A stretch of DNA of 64,000 bases from Sphagnum compactum (Eukaryota; Bryophyta; Sphagnopsida; Sphagnales), in assembly GCA_965153455.1 (NCBI GenBank), contig OZ234493.1:21628213-21692212 (forward strand), read 5' to 3'. Each line of letters begins with the position of its first letter. Within the stretch, counting starts at the first letter, position 1. Of this stretch, positions 1-11,065 are shown piece after piece. Below the pieces are notes generated by a model. It had not been told where the DNA came from and did no database searches. It saw nothing but the letters and a program-made list of their open reading frames with translations. A program made the translations under genes and the position numbers.

Positions 1-331
1 TTTTTGGAGCCCCCATATGAAACAAACCTGTCCTATGATATTCCTAATACTATGAATCCAATCATGAGACTTATGATCCAAATGTCAGTTTGTGACTGTG
101 GTGGCATTATCAGATTCTGTCTTTATTCTCAATATTGAGTGTTTAATTGAGTCACAATCTCACCTCATGGAAGAGGGTGAGGGTTGATCAGTCCATATAG
201 ATCCTCCCCCACTGAATATAACAATGACGATGGTTTACTTATGTACTTTGTCACTCATCATTCTTTAATGCCTACATGAAAGTATTCCATAGTATTCTTC
301 CATCATAACTGGTTGCTTTCTATTGCTGCAG
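1..331 (+). other. 3' part of the last CNGC intron
   Basis: This stretch precedes a clear acceptor (tattgctgcag, ending at 331). I see no peptide here resembling the cyclic-nucleotide-binding-domain end that precedes the IQ exon in plant CNGC genes. It is most simply the end of an intron whose donor lies outside the window. Confidence 0.55.
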
Positions 332-632
332 GTACTATTCACATCAGTGGCGCACATGGGCAGCATGCTTTGTGCAGGCTGCATGGCGACGCTACTGCAG
401 ACGCAAGATTGCAGAGCTACGGCGCATGGAAGAAGATCTCAAACTGCAGGAAGCAATGGCTGGGGCTGATAAAATGCTTACAAAGCCAAGCCTTGGAGCT
501 GCATTAATGGCTTCACGTTTTGCCACAAATGCAATGCGAGGAGTTCAAAGGCTACGAACAATACATGCAGCAGAGATGACACACATATCCAACATTCCTA
601 AGCCCACTGAACCTGATTTCTCTCTTGAGTAG
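332..632 (+). CDS. CNGC: Cyclic nucleotide-gated ion channel, last exon (partial)
   Basis: The exon starts after the acceptor at 330-331 and reads YYSHQWRTWAACFVQAAWRR, continuing through a basic helix to the stop TAG at 630-632 (100 codons). The block QWRTWAACF.QAAWRRY is the calmodulin-binding IQ segment that closes plant CNGC channels. The following SLGAALMASRFATNAMRGVQRLR and the C-terminal PKPTEPDFS are also typical of the family. These are plasma- or endomembrane non-selective cation channels that conduct calcium and are gated by cyclic nucleotides, with calmodulin feedback through this region. The transmembrane, pore and CNBD exons lie upstream of the window. No frame damage is visible, so the gene is probably functional. 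Subgroup assignment is not possible from this piece. Confidence 0.93.
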
Positions 633-3090
633 CAGGGCTATTGGTAAATTAGGGTTTCTATCATAGCATGGTCTAAACTACTCCATGCAAAACCAACCCA
701 TAGACACTCAGTCATCAGAGTTTTACTGCCCCATCAATTCTTGATGAGTTATACAGTAAGTATGGACCAGGACATGAAAAAGAGTCAAGGAGGAGAAAGG
801 ATGCAAGTTTCTTCCTCCTTGAAAATGTGAATCATGTGTTATCTCTCTAGTTATACTGCAATCACATCCTGCTGAATCCTTGAAATTCTGTTTGAGACTG
901 GGGGAAAATGACCAATGTGTCAGGAACCTGTCAATAGAGTTACTGGACAGAGCTAGAGATTCACAGAGTCTGTGCTAAGATAATGACTCTGATACTTTAC
1001 TGAAAGTTATGTTACAAAGTCTAAAGATACTCCTTGCCAGGGTCTGATTACCCTGCAGATTTTGACCTGCTTTAGATTTCATGGTATGTATACATTGGCT
1101 CTGATAAGATATGCTATTTTCATTTCCTTTTAATTCAGTTCACCTAAGGTATTCATCTTCCTTGTATTGAAGGTCACCCAAGATAATTAAGGAGAGATTG
1201 TGTAGTATGAACTGTGGTGATTGCAAGGAGTTATCTTTTTGAGGAGGTCCTCAACAAGTGCAAGGCGGTTCCCACTGTTACAACTTGACGAACTTGTACA
1301 GCATGCAAGGGGTATGGTCATGCTGGTTAATTTGAATCCCTTGTATGAAATTCAATTCAAACATTTACCATATTGCATGCAAAATGACTAGTCTATACAC
1401 TTTGTGATTGTTACTTGAAAGACTTAATATATTGAGGAACATAGTCCACCTTTAGGATGATTACTATCCATGGACCTGTGGTTGTAGAGGTATTGATTGT
1501 TACACCAACTACGCCTGTTTGCAAGTCTTCAAGCTGTGGTGATGTCATCCCTGCCGCAGGGAGACGCATACTGACATGGCTGGCACAGTTACAGCTGATG
1601 GTGCATCCCCCTCACCCACACCCTGAAACTTGCTTGGTCATATGAGCACTTGGTAGGTAGTCAGCAACTTTGAAATATTCTCTCTCTTATGTACTTCAAA
1701 TTCTCATGTTTTGCTGAATGAAAGCATTTCCTTGATCTCACAGAATTGACAATGCCTGTAACTCTAGTCCTTGCTAGAATGCAGGTGAAGAATCTGTATC
1801 CTCACTAAATCCTCTGGTGCTGGCTGGGTGTAGGAACTGTGGAAGCATTGTGCCAACTCCCACAATGGCAAGAATGGCTACCAGAGTGAGCCTCTTCTCT
1901 CTTTTCCATCTTTTCTTGAACAAATTACTCTTCAGCTTCTTTCGCACATTTTTGTCTGCTTGGTTGAGTCAGGCTACTTGGTGGTTTCATGCTCAGTTCT
2001 CTCTCTTGGTCCCTGCACAATCACTCTACCTCAGAGATTGATAAAGGTTGACCAGTATCATCTGTTGTAGAAGGTACTAAGCTCTAGGGTTGATACAATC
2101 CTGTCCATTTCTGGTGCAACTCCATTTGAATTACTCATGATCATCCTTAATTACAGCTAAACTGATTCAGTCTCAAATTGCTGTTGTGACATTTGGGTAG
2201 ACTGTTGCTGCTTAAACGGAGTGAAGACTGGCCATTGCACTTCAGCTTGGATGGATTCATGCTGTACCACATCTTCCCCAGTCTTCTTACATGTGAATCC
2301 TAAACCCTTAAAACCCAAATCCTTAACCGCAGAATGGCCCCATGGTCTGGAAGAAAACCAAAAGAATCCAACATCAAAATCCTGTAGATCTAATTGGAAT
2401 CCTACAGAGAATCAATCAATTGACCTTGAGAACTTCGAAATCAAGCATCTTGTGCTTGCAAAAATGAGTTAAGATGATGGGTGACTAACCAACTAATTCA
2501 ATATCTATTGTTACAACCATGTGATGCCCACATTCTTGGAAAGGTTACTTGTAACATCAGGAGGAGATTTCAATCACCCCAACTTTCATTAATAGTTTAA
2601 TATATTTTTACCACCAAATTTAACTTTTGCAGAGTGGGCCTACATGCAAGCACCTTGTGTAATTATGGCGCCACCGTATAGTGTCCACCTTGTGCTTTAC
2701 ACTTGGTAAGTCCCTTATACAATATGGCCACTTCCGGAAATTTCAACCTAATGCACCCTTGATGAACTTGGACAAGCCCATAAGGACTGTTTAGGTTCAT
2801 CAAAAATAATGTTTCTTGATCCCAACGGGTGTACTAGTTAGGGTCCAAGGCCAATCCATTCCAATGAGTTTATGAATACCTTTACTTGTTTTTTATCCCT
2901 TGTTTTTCAATTTGTGGTTATTGAATTTTTTTTGCCTTATTGTTGTAAGTGCATTCTTTTCATTTCAATATTCAACTACATATGTTCATGTCATGAATTG
3001 ATAGAAAAGTGTGTAGTATTTAGCTTAGAGGAAAGAAGTTTAGCTAGTTTGTCACAAAGGTGATTTAGACTTGCAAAGCTTATTGATTAA
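633..3090. other. CNGC 3' flank and intergenic DNA
   Basis: This stretch is of mixed composition with only short chance reading frames (about 60-85 codons near 1457, 1817 and 2221). They have no recognisable motif and no splice support. The first few hundred bases probably contain the CNGC 3' UTR. I see no other gene. Confidence 0.5.
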
Positions 3091-5394
3091 AAATAGAAGG
3101 TGTTGAAATATGCATGGGGCTTACACGTGTATGATATAATATGGAACGAATAATACAAAAAGTAATTTATCACTTTTTTAAAATATATATAATTGAGCAT
3201 GAGTTATAAGTATTCAAATTTTGATGTACATAAATGATAGGTATGAGTCTTTAAATTATGTGTCATTAAATTTGAAATGTTTTGATAATGTTTGTGATAG
3301 ATCTACAATGATTTCAAGAATATGTCATAGATTTCAAATCTTTGAAAGAATATGTATCATGATTTTTCGGCTTTTCAAAAATATGTGTTAAGAACTTTTA
3401 TTTATTTTGCAATGTGTTAAATGTTGTTTTAATTGTGTTCTCTGACATGTCATCTATTTTTGTTCTCTTTATATTTTTTTAACATGTTTGTTATTTTAAA
3501 TGATGCATTTTTGGAGCGTGAATATGTGATTTAAAAAAATGTTTTAGAGTTTATGGTTGGGTTTTCCTATTATTGTTGTGTAAGGGATAATCTTACATTA
3601 GTAGAATGGAATTTGTGGTTTATGGTAAAAGATTAAAAAATTAAAAAGTAGCACAAAATAGATGAAATTTTGGTTTTAGGAGATTGTGATAAAAATTGGA
3701 TAAGAGAATATTTATATATAATAGTTATGTAAAATTTACATTTTTTGTATCATTTTGATTTTGATTTATTATTTTTGAAATTTTTATAATTTTCTATAAA
3801 TTTATATCTTTATTATGGAAAAAATTAAAAATAATCAATTGATTTTTTTTCAACTTATGTTTCATTTAACTTGTGTAATATTTATGTAATCATGGTTTCA
3901 TAAACTTTCTATTCAATTTTTAGTTAACTATGAAAAGACTTTTGAAGAAAACAAAAAACCTTATTACAAATTTGAAAAACTTTTTTGAAATTATTGAACT
4001 ATCAATTTTAAGTGTTGTTTTTTTAATTAATTGAAGTATAAAACTTATGCACTATTTAAGGATACACATGTATTTGTAATGTTTGATCAATCTTTTCATT
4101 TGTTAGGCATTGATGGGTGTAATCATAATTCAATTAGCCAAAATAGGCATCAAATGTTGAACAATCATTCAAAATAAAAAATCTATTCATGTTTCATCAA
4201 TTAAATTATGGCACTCATGACAAGTTGTTTTTTTCAATCATATGACTATAAAAAACTAAAACTAAATAATCATTTGATTCAATTTTAAGTTTTGGTTTTG
4301 GTTTATAATATTTGAATGTGAACAACTATTGTGTCAATAGGATACAATTTTGCAAAAGACTTTACAAAGTCTCATATAACAACAACATTTTGATGAGAAT
4401 CAATATTACATGAGAAATACCTATTAACGACATTCAAAAAACACTAGTAAATTTTTTTAATGTGAAATTATAACACAAAAAGATTGAAAAAAAATTCAAA
4501 ACTATTTTAGAATCTTACCATTTCAATATTCTTTTACTAAGTGTAAATGGGATGTAATGTACATATGTATTAAGCAAAGTAGTAATGTATAATACAAGAA
4601 AATTAAAAATCTAAAAAATGAATTTTTGGTATGAATCATTGGAAGAAAACCTTTTTTTTTTTTTCAATTATGTTTTTCAACTTGTGCTCAATTATAATTA
4701 TAGTTAAAATTTACCCTTTCAACTACAAGTTAATTTTTTCAATTATTTTACAATTGTTGACCAAAAAAGTCCATAAGTATAAGTCAAAAATGACATTGTA
4801 GTTCAAAATGATAACCACATGTCACCACTACAACAACAACCACTTTTAGATATTTTAATTAGAAATGGTATTCGCAATTCAGTCAATAATTGGTTTCAAT
4901 CGTAACTTTTGAGTTTATGAATTTCATCCACAAAAAAATCATGATGTCATCGAATTTTCATCTATATTTCAACCAAGCCATTGAATTGTAATTTTAATTA
5001 GATTAAAACTAAGTTATGCAAAAAGTTTAACCAATAGTTTGTTAACATATAACCCACATTGGGATACATATCACTTAGTATTTGGGCTGAAATTACATGC
5101 ATAGTTTCCTATTTATCTAATTAGTACCTAGCTACTTATGTATCCTAACGTATTTTCAATTACCATAACTTAATACTTATTAATTAACCTTGTTTACAAA
5201 CTAATTTGCAACATGTGTGGCACTTAGGTTGGGCTAAAACTAAACAAGGTGGCACTTAAGTTTAAATCATCCCATACTTATATAAACCTTAAAATATATT
5301 TTAATAGCTTTAAGATTTAATGTAACACGAAAACAGGTCACCAACTTGTATAAACACTACCCATCTCCAAAAGTTTATCATGTAGTAATTGCTG
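3091..5394. other. AT-rich intergenic desert
   Basis: Very A+T-rich sequence with homopolymer runs and stop codons in all frames. I see no gene, RNA or ordered repeat. Confidence 0.6.
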
Positions 5395-6535
5395 ACCTAA
5401 AATTTGGCTGCGCAAAGATCTAAATCAAAGAGTGCATGGCGGCTACTAATGGAGGTTGTGAAGTTGATCCTGGATAATTTTGGCCGAAATAAGGAGGCGG
5501 TGCGGCTTGAATGAGAAGGCATGGAGCTGCATTGAATGTGCTGGTGACGGTGGCTGAGCAGGAGAAGGTTAAATAATGGAGAAGAGGAGTGATGGAAGGC
5601 TCGTTTTTAGGCAGACTATGTGTTGTGGTAGGTCAGGACAGACAGAGGTAGAAGGATCAGAAATAGGCAGATTGTGCTAGACAATTACGGAGATGTGTAG
5701 ATAGAGGAGTAGATCGGTTGGTTTGGAGGAAGCTTGGACTGGTTACAGACTTTTTTCGCTGCGCCAGCAGCCAGCCAAGCATTTGCAATTGGCATCAGGG
5801 AGCATGGTTTGAGGGAGGTTCGGAAGTCTGGAGAGTTTTGCTACTGGGGGGGGTTGAACGGGTGAGCTGTGTAGTATATAGATGATCAGAATAGAAGAAG
5901 GAGGCGGGATCGCAGATGTGTAGAGAGCTAGGAGATTCTGTTTTTGGGCATCTTGGTTGGTTACTGTGATCATCCGCTGCGCCAGCAACCAATCGAGATG
6001 GTTGTTGTGAGAACATATTCTGAGTGAGCAATAGGAGAATGGAGGTCGGCTAATTTTTGCTGATGCGAGAGTCAATCTGTCGAGTAACGTCAGAGAGTCT
6101 TGCAGTAGTGGATGATCAGTGAAGACAATAGCATAGAGAGGTTATGTTGTTGCCATTAGTTATGGTTTGAGGTTAGAGACTCTATGGACCCAGAGGAATG
6201 CTTCACACTTTGATTAGAAGGGCTCCATGGTGTGAGGTGTCTGATTTGGATGAAACACACTACAGCAGAAGGAAGCTAGTACGACGTCTTGTTATTGCAA
6301 GTAAAACTCTTGAGCTCTGGCTTTTGTGATCGGATCTGTCCGATTTAGGTGCATGACTACTGAAGTCGTGAATGATTAATGAATGCATACAGGAGTGTGA
6401 TTTGGGTGAAGGTTCGTAGAGAAGGTGGTTTGTTTTAGAGCAACAGAGTATTCGACTCTGGTCAGTTACATGAACTGCTTAGGGTTGTCTGCAAAGGTTG
6501 TGGACCCCTCCTTTTTGGGTTACATTAATACCTAC
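5395..6535. repeat. GC-richer island with internal ~222-bp duplication
   Basis: This purine-rich, clearly less AT-rich block is set abruptly inside AT-rich DNA. Two related segments can be read. CGCTGCGCCAGCAGCCAGCC near 5759 recurs as CGCTGCGCCAGCAACCAATC near 5980. A GGAGATGTGTAGATAGAGG segment near 5691 recurs as GCAGATGTGTAGAGAGCTAGG near 5914. Both pairs are about 222 bp apart. The block has no credible coding frame; a 110-codon minus-strand frame at 5743-6075 is low-complexity. It may be a retroelement fragment or solo LTR, but I could not define TG...CA ends or a target duplication. Confidence 0.4.
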
Positions 6536-7199
6536 TAGCTTACTAATTAACGTAATGTATTGCCTAACATAAATTTAAATAACTCTTAAAATATTTACAA
6601 CAACATACGAAAATTTTATTTATTAATTGAATTATTTCATTTAGTAATGAATTATGTCACATTAGTACCAGAACATGATAATTACATATTAATCCTATAG
6701 TGACATGTAACTGTAAGCAAAGTGAAATAATTAAAATGAGGTGAATTTATTTCATATTTAAGGTTGCATAGTGAGTTAAGCTAATGAATTACACTTCACT
6801 TTTAGATTATTGTCTTCATGTTACATTTTTTTCATATAAATTATTGTTTAATAAACAATAATTTTTTTAAAAAAAATTAATGAATAATGAAATATTCAAA
6901 ACTTAACTTATAGAATGATATAAATGAAATGTTTACAAAAATAATGTTAAAAATTTAATTAGAACATGATCATTCAATAGTTTAAGCAATCACAAAACGT
7001 TTGCATTTATTTGGAACACTACAAGAAAATATCAATTTATGACTTCATTTGAAATTATAAAATAGTTATAATTAACAATTACAACTAAAATTATTTTAAT
7101 TGCATAAGTATACAACATCTAATCGCAAATCATGATTTAACATGATGTTACCAAATAAACCATCAATGATATATATGGTTAACGTATATATGTTCAATT
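6536..7199. other. AT-rich intergenic DNA
   Basis: AT-rich sequence leading into the tandem array. No feature seen. Confidence 0.5.
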
Positions 7200-7900
7200 C
7201 AAACGCGAGAATGTGTGCATTAATGAACTTAAAATGGGGAATGCAACATATTGTTTGAAATGTTTTCACATGTAAATGTGTAAAAAGCTTTTGCATTGCT
7301 CATTTGAGCAAGAAATGAAAAAGTTGTCACCAACTGAAACTATGAGACACATAATGCTCATTTGGATTAAAATTAAAACTTAAGAACGTGTGCATTAACA
7401 AACTTCAATTAGGAATGTATCACATCATTAGAAAATGTTTTCACATGTGAATGTTAAAAAAACCTTCACATTGTTTATTTGAAAAACAAATGTGCGAGTT
7501 GTCACCCACTAAAATTTTTAAACACGTAATTTTCACTTACAATGCCCAAAATTAATACTTAAAAATATGTGCATTAACGAATTTCGAATTAGGAATGTAT
7601 CACATCATTGGAAAATATTTTCACATGAAAATGTTTAATAAACCTTCACATTGTTTATTTGAGAAAAAATGTGCGAGCTGTCATTCACTAAAACTTTGAA
7701 ACATGTAATCTTCATTTACAATGCCCAAAAATAATACCTAGGAATGTGTGCATTAATGACTCTCAAATGGAGAGTCCAATAAATCATTGGAAATGTCTTC
7801 ACATGTAAATGTTTAAAAAGTCCTTGCATTATTTATTTGAACAAAACATGTGAGAGTTATCACCCATTGAAATTTCGAGATGCAACACTATTAAAAATTT
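7200..7900 (+). repeat. Tandem array, ~178-bp unit, four copies
   Basis: The landmark GTGCATTAA(T/C)(A/G)A occurs at 7215, 7390, 7569 and 7748, giving periods of 175, 179 and 179. In each unit it is followed by a GGAATG-like block, a TTTTCACATGTAAATG block, a TTGCATT/TTCACATTGTTTATTTGA block and a GTGCGAG(T/C)TGTCACCCACT block. The units are diverged but clearly colinear. The length falls in the range typical of plant satellite monomers, although four copies do not by themselves make a centromeric array. Confidence 0.8.
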
Positions 7901-8567
7901 AGATTTTTCAAACTATGCACAATAAATGAAAGGTTGTTTTTGATTAAATAACATGATTATTTTTATTAAAAACCAAAGTACTAAATGACATGGATATGTT
8001 TTGATTAATTAATTTGATTATGATGACTAATTTCACCATATGTCAAATAACCACCTAATAAAATTCAACCCAAAAAACGACCTTAGTACAAAAAAAACTA
8101 TGTTTGAATCAACAAGGTCAATTACAAAAAAAATCAAATAAACAAACTTAATCAAAATAACTATTAAATTCAAGTTAGTAAAAAACCCAACCCACCTATC
8201 CAACTACTCACATTTCAAATCAGCTTCTTATAACCGATTTAATAATAAGGTTTATTTGTTAGGTTTGATCAATTTGAGCCAATCATTTTAACCAAATTTA
8301 ACCATCAGTTCTACAAAAACAAATTATTTTGATTAAATGATCAAATTAGAAAAGACATCATTTGGATAAATGTAAAAAAAACATTTCATTAATTTGGACA
8401 AGTCGTTTTGGCCATGTCCTATGTGATTAGGGGTGGTTTTTTTAATTGGTAGACTATTACACCATTTGACTAATCAGTTTAACTATTGCATAGTGGACCA
8501 TTAACTACTCAAATTTTTATCCACTTTGTTTTAACTTATTATCATTTTTTTTTTTGTAAATAGGTTT
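7901..8567. other. AT-rich spacer
   Basis: AT-rich sequence between repeat blocks. It holds no gene or RNA that I can support. Confidence 0.5.
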
Positions 8568-8722
8568 AAGTAGATAGGTAGGTAGGTTATATATAAGTTT
8601 ATGTAGGTCGTAAAAAGGCAAATAGGTAGGTAATAGCCTAACTTAACCTACCTAAGTTAATCTACATAACTTAGTTTAATTTATCTAACCTTCCTAACTT
8701 AACTTAACCTACCTACTTTAAC
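8568..8722. repeat. Imperfect palindrome of TAGG / CCTA motifs
   Basis: The first half carries (TAGG)n on the plus strand (tagataggtaggtaggtta near 8571-8589; aataggtaggtaatag near 8621). The second half carries the complement (taacctacctaag near 8645; taacctacctacttt near 8705-8719). The outer ends AAGTAGATAGGTAGGTAGG and its near complement could fold back. A further TAGG-rich patch lies at 10,235-10,325, on the other side of the array. Confidence 0.6.
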
Positions 8723-8879
8723 CATTTAAGCATGTATATACGTTATATAAATATTAAAAACTTGAACCATAAATTTGCATAGTGATAAACCAAATCCTTT
8801 CCAATAGATTACACATCAAAGGTGTTTAACTTTTGTTAAGTTTTTTTGTTTCACATGTTTATTTCACATCGCTAAACAT

Positions 8880-10215
8880 AGAGCCTAAAAATAAGTGATA
8901 GCTAATGACGAAATCAAATGATTAAACTTAATGGTTTAATGTAGTGTCTAAATTTAATGTTTAAACTTTTGCTAAATTTAATGATTAATGATTAAACATC
9001 TTGGCTAAACTTTGACTAAACCTAATGACTAAATTTAGTGTCTAAACATAATGATTAAACCTTAACTAAACATAATGGTTAAATGTAATTTATAAATCTA
9101 ATGGTTAGACTTCATGGCTAAACTTTGGAACTAAATTTAATGTTTAAACATTAGCTAAACATAATGGTTAAATTTAACTTATAAACTTAATGACAAAACT
9201 TTGACTAAACCTAGTTGATAAATTTTAATGGTTATAAAATATCATGCTTAAACTTAGGCTAAACGTAATTCGTAAAGTTAATAATTAAACTTCATGGCTA
9301 AGTTTTTACTACACTTAGTGGTTAAACTTTGGCTAAACCTAGTTGATAAACTTAATGATTAAACTTTGGTTAAACCTAATGGTGAAAATTTGTCTAAACT
9401 TAATTAATAAACTCAATGGTTAAATTTCATAATTAAATTTTAGTTAAACCTAGTGGTTAAATTTTGTCTAAACCTCACAACTAAAACTTTGGTTAAACTT
9501 ATTAGTTAAATTTAGTGACTAAACATAATAAATAAACATAATGGATAAACTTTGGTTACATTTAGTGGTTAAATTTTGACTTAATTTAATGGCTAGAAAT
9601 AAATAATAATTAAATTTTGGCTAAATTTAATGGCTAAACCTAGTTAATAAGTTTAATGATTAAACTTCATAACTAAACTTTAACTAAACATAGTGATTAA
9701 ATTTAATGGTTAAACATAATGATTAAATATTAACTAAACATAGTGATAAACCTAATGGTTAAACTTCATTAGTTAAACTTTGATTAAATTTCAACTAAAT
9801 TTAATGGTTAAATTTAGTGCATAAACATAATGATTAAACCTTGGTTAAACATAGTGACTATATTTAATAACAAAAATAATGATTAAATATACTGATTAAA
9901 CTTTGACTAAACATAATGGTCAAACTTAAGTTAAATTTAATGTTCAAACACAATGACTAAACCTTGGCTAAACATAGGACAAACAATGGCTAATTATAAT
10001 GGTTAAATATATAGATTAAACATAATGGTTAAATTTAATTTAATCTCAATGGGTAAATTTAACGATTCAACATAATGACTAAACATAAGTTATACTTAAT
10101 GGTTATATTTATTGCCAAATTTAATGGTTCAACTTAAGCTAAACCTAATGGTTAAATATAACATTGTTACACTTAATGGCTACACCTAATGATTAAATTT
10201 AAGTAGCTAAACATG
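8880..10215 (+). repeat. Degenerate TTAAAC/TAATGG tandem array
   Basis: More than 1.3 kb of loosely periodic sequence is built from the words TAATGGTTAAA, CTTTGGCTAAAC, AACATAATG and ATGATTAAAC. They recur every 20-25 bases or multiples of that. The period is irregular and copies are diverged. There is no coding potential. It looks like an old AT-rich satellite or minisatellite expanded by slippage and short duplications. Confidence 0.75.
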
Positions 10216-10234
10216 TGGGTTTGACGCAAGTAAT

Positions 10235-10325
10235 ATACATGTAGGTGGGTAGGTAAGTGAGTAAATATAAATAAATAAATAAGTAGGTAGGTAGGTAAAT
10301 AAGTGGGTGAGTAGGTAAGAGATAG
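10235..10325 (+). repeat. TAGG/TAAG simple repeat patch
   Basis: Runs such as gtaggtgggtaggtaagtg and aagtaggtaggtaggtaaat form a TAGG-type microsatellite patch closing the array. It mirrors the TAGG patch near 8570-8630. Confidence 0.65.
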
Positions 10326-10439
10326 ATACATAAGTTAATGAACAATGTCACATTTGATTAAAAATGATTAGTCATCTTAATTAATGTTCCACTTGATTAA
10401 AAAACATTGGTCATTTTGTTTTAATATCATTAGGCATCT

Positions 10440-10800
10440 TGACGAAATGTTACATTTGATTAATAACCATTAAATGTTTTTTACTAAAAATTATTGGTCA
10501 TCTTGATTAAATGTTCAACTTGACTAAAGACTATTAGTCATTTTGACTCAAAATCATTGGTCATCTTGATTAAATGTTCAACTTGACTAAAGACTATTAG
10601 TCATTTTGACTCAAAATCATTGGTCATCTTGATTAAATGTTCAATTTGACTAAAAATCATTAGTCATTTTGACTGAAAATTATTGGTCATCTTAGTTAAA
10701 TGTTCAACTTGACTAAAGACCATTAATCATTTTAACTAAAAATCATTGACCATCTTAATTAAATGTTTAATTTGACTAAAAACCATTAATCATTTTGATT
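10440..10800 (+). repeat. 63-bp tandem repeat, about five copies
   Basis: The word TCTTGATTAAATGTTCAACT or a close variant begins at 10501, 10564, 10627, 10690 and 10753, giving an exact 63-bp period. The two units around 10490-10620 are almost identical, and the outer ones are more diverged. Each unit contains CATTGGTCATCTTGATTAAA, TTGACTAAAGAC and ATTAGTCATTTTGACT. No coding potential was seen. Confidence 0.85.
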
Positions 10801-10854
10801 AAGGTTTTACAACATCATTATATGCATCTATTCAAATTAACCATTATAGTCAAA

Positions 10855-11065
10855 TTGATTAATCAAACAATTAAATTCAACTTTAGTTTAGCCATTAGAT
10901 TCAACTTAAATTTAATCATTAAGTATAGTCATTATACTTAATCATTAAATAATTTTAGTCGCTTAATTTATATTAACTAACAAATAATTTAATCATTATA
11001 TATGTTTAACCATTAAGTTTAGCCATTAAAGTTAATCATTAAATAAATTTAGACATTAAAATAAC
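10855..11065 (-). repeat. Inverted-orientation copy of the TTAAAC/TAATGG array
   Basis: Words such as TTTAGCCATTA, TTTAACCATTAAG and TTAATCATTAAAT are reverse complements of the TAATGGCTAAA, TAATGGTTAAA and ATGATTAA words of the array at 8880-10215. The 63-bp repeats therefore sit between oppositely oriented arms of one satellite family. Confidence 0.6.

Noticed and set aside
1457-2472. Three short plus-strand frames downstream of CNGC as possible small genes
   Set aside because: 60-85 codons each, no motifs, no consistent splice sites, composition like surrounding non-coding DNA.
5743-6075. 110-codon minus-strand frame in the GC-richer island
   Set aside because: Biased Ser/Pro/Leu composition from the purine-rich plus strand, no motif, and a second overlapping frame open equally well.
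7200-7900. Calling the ~178-bp array a centromeric satellite
   Set aside because: Only four diverged units are present, and intact genes lie 8 kb away; monomer size alone is not evidence of a centromere.
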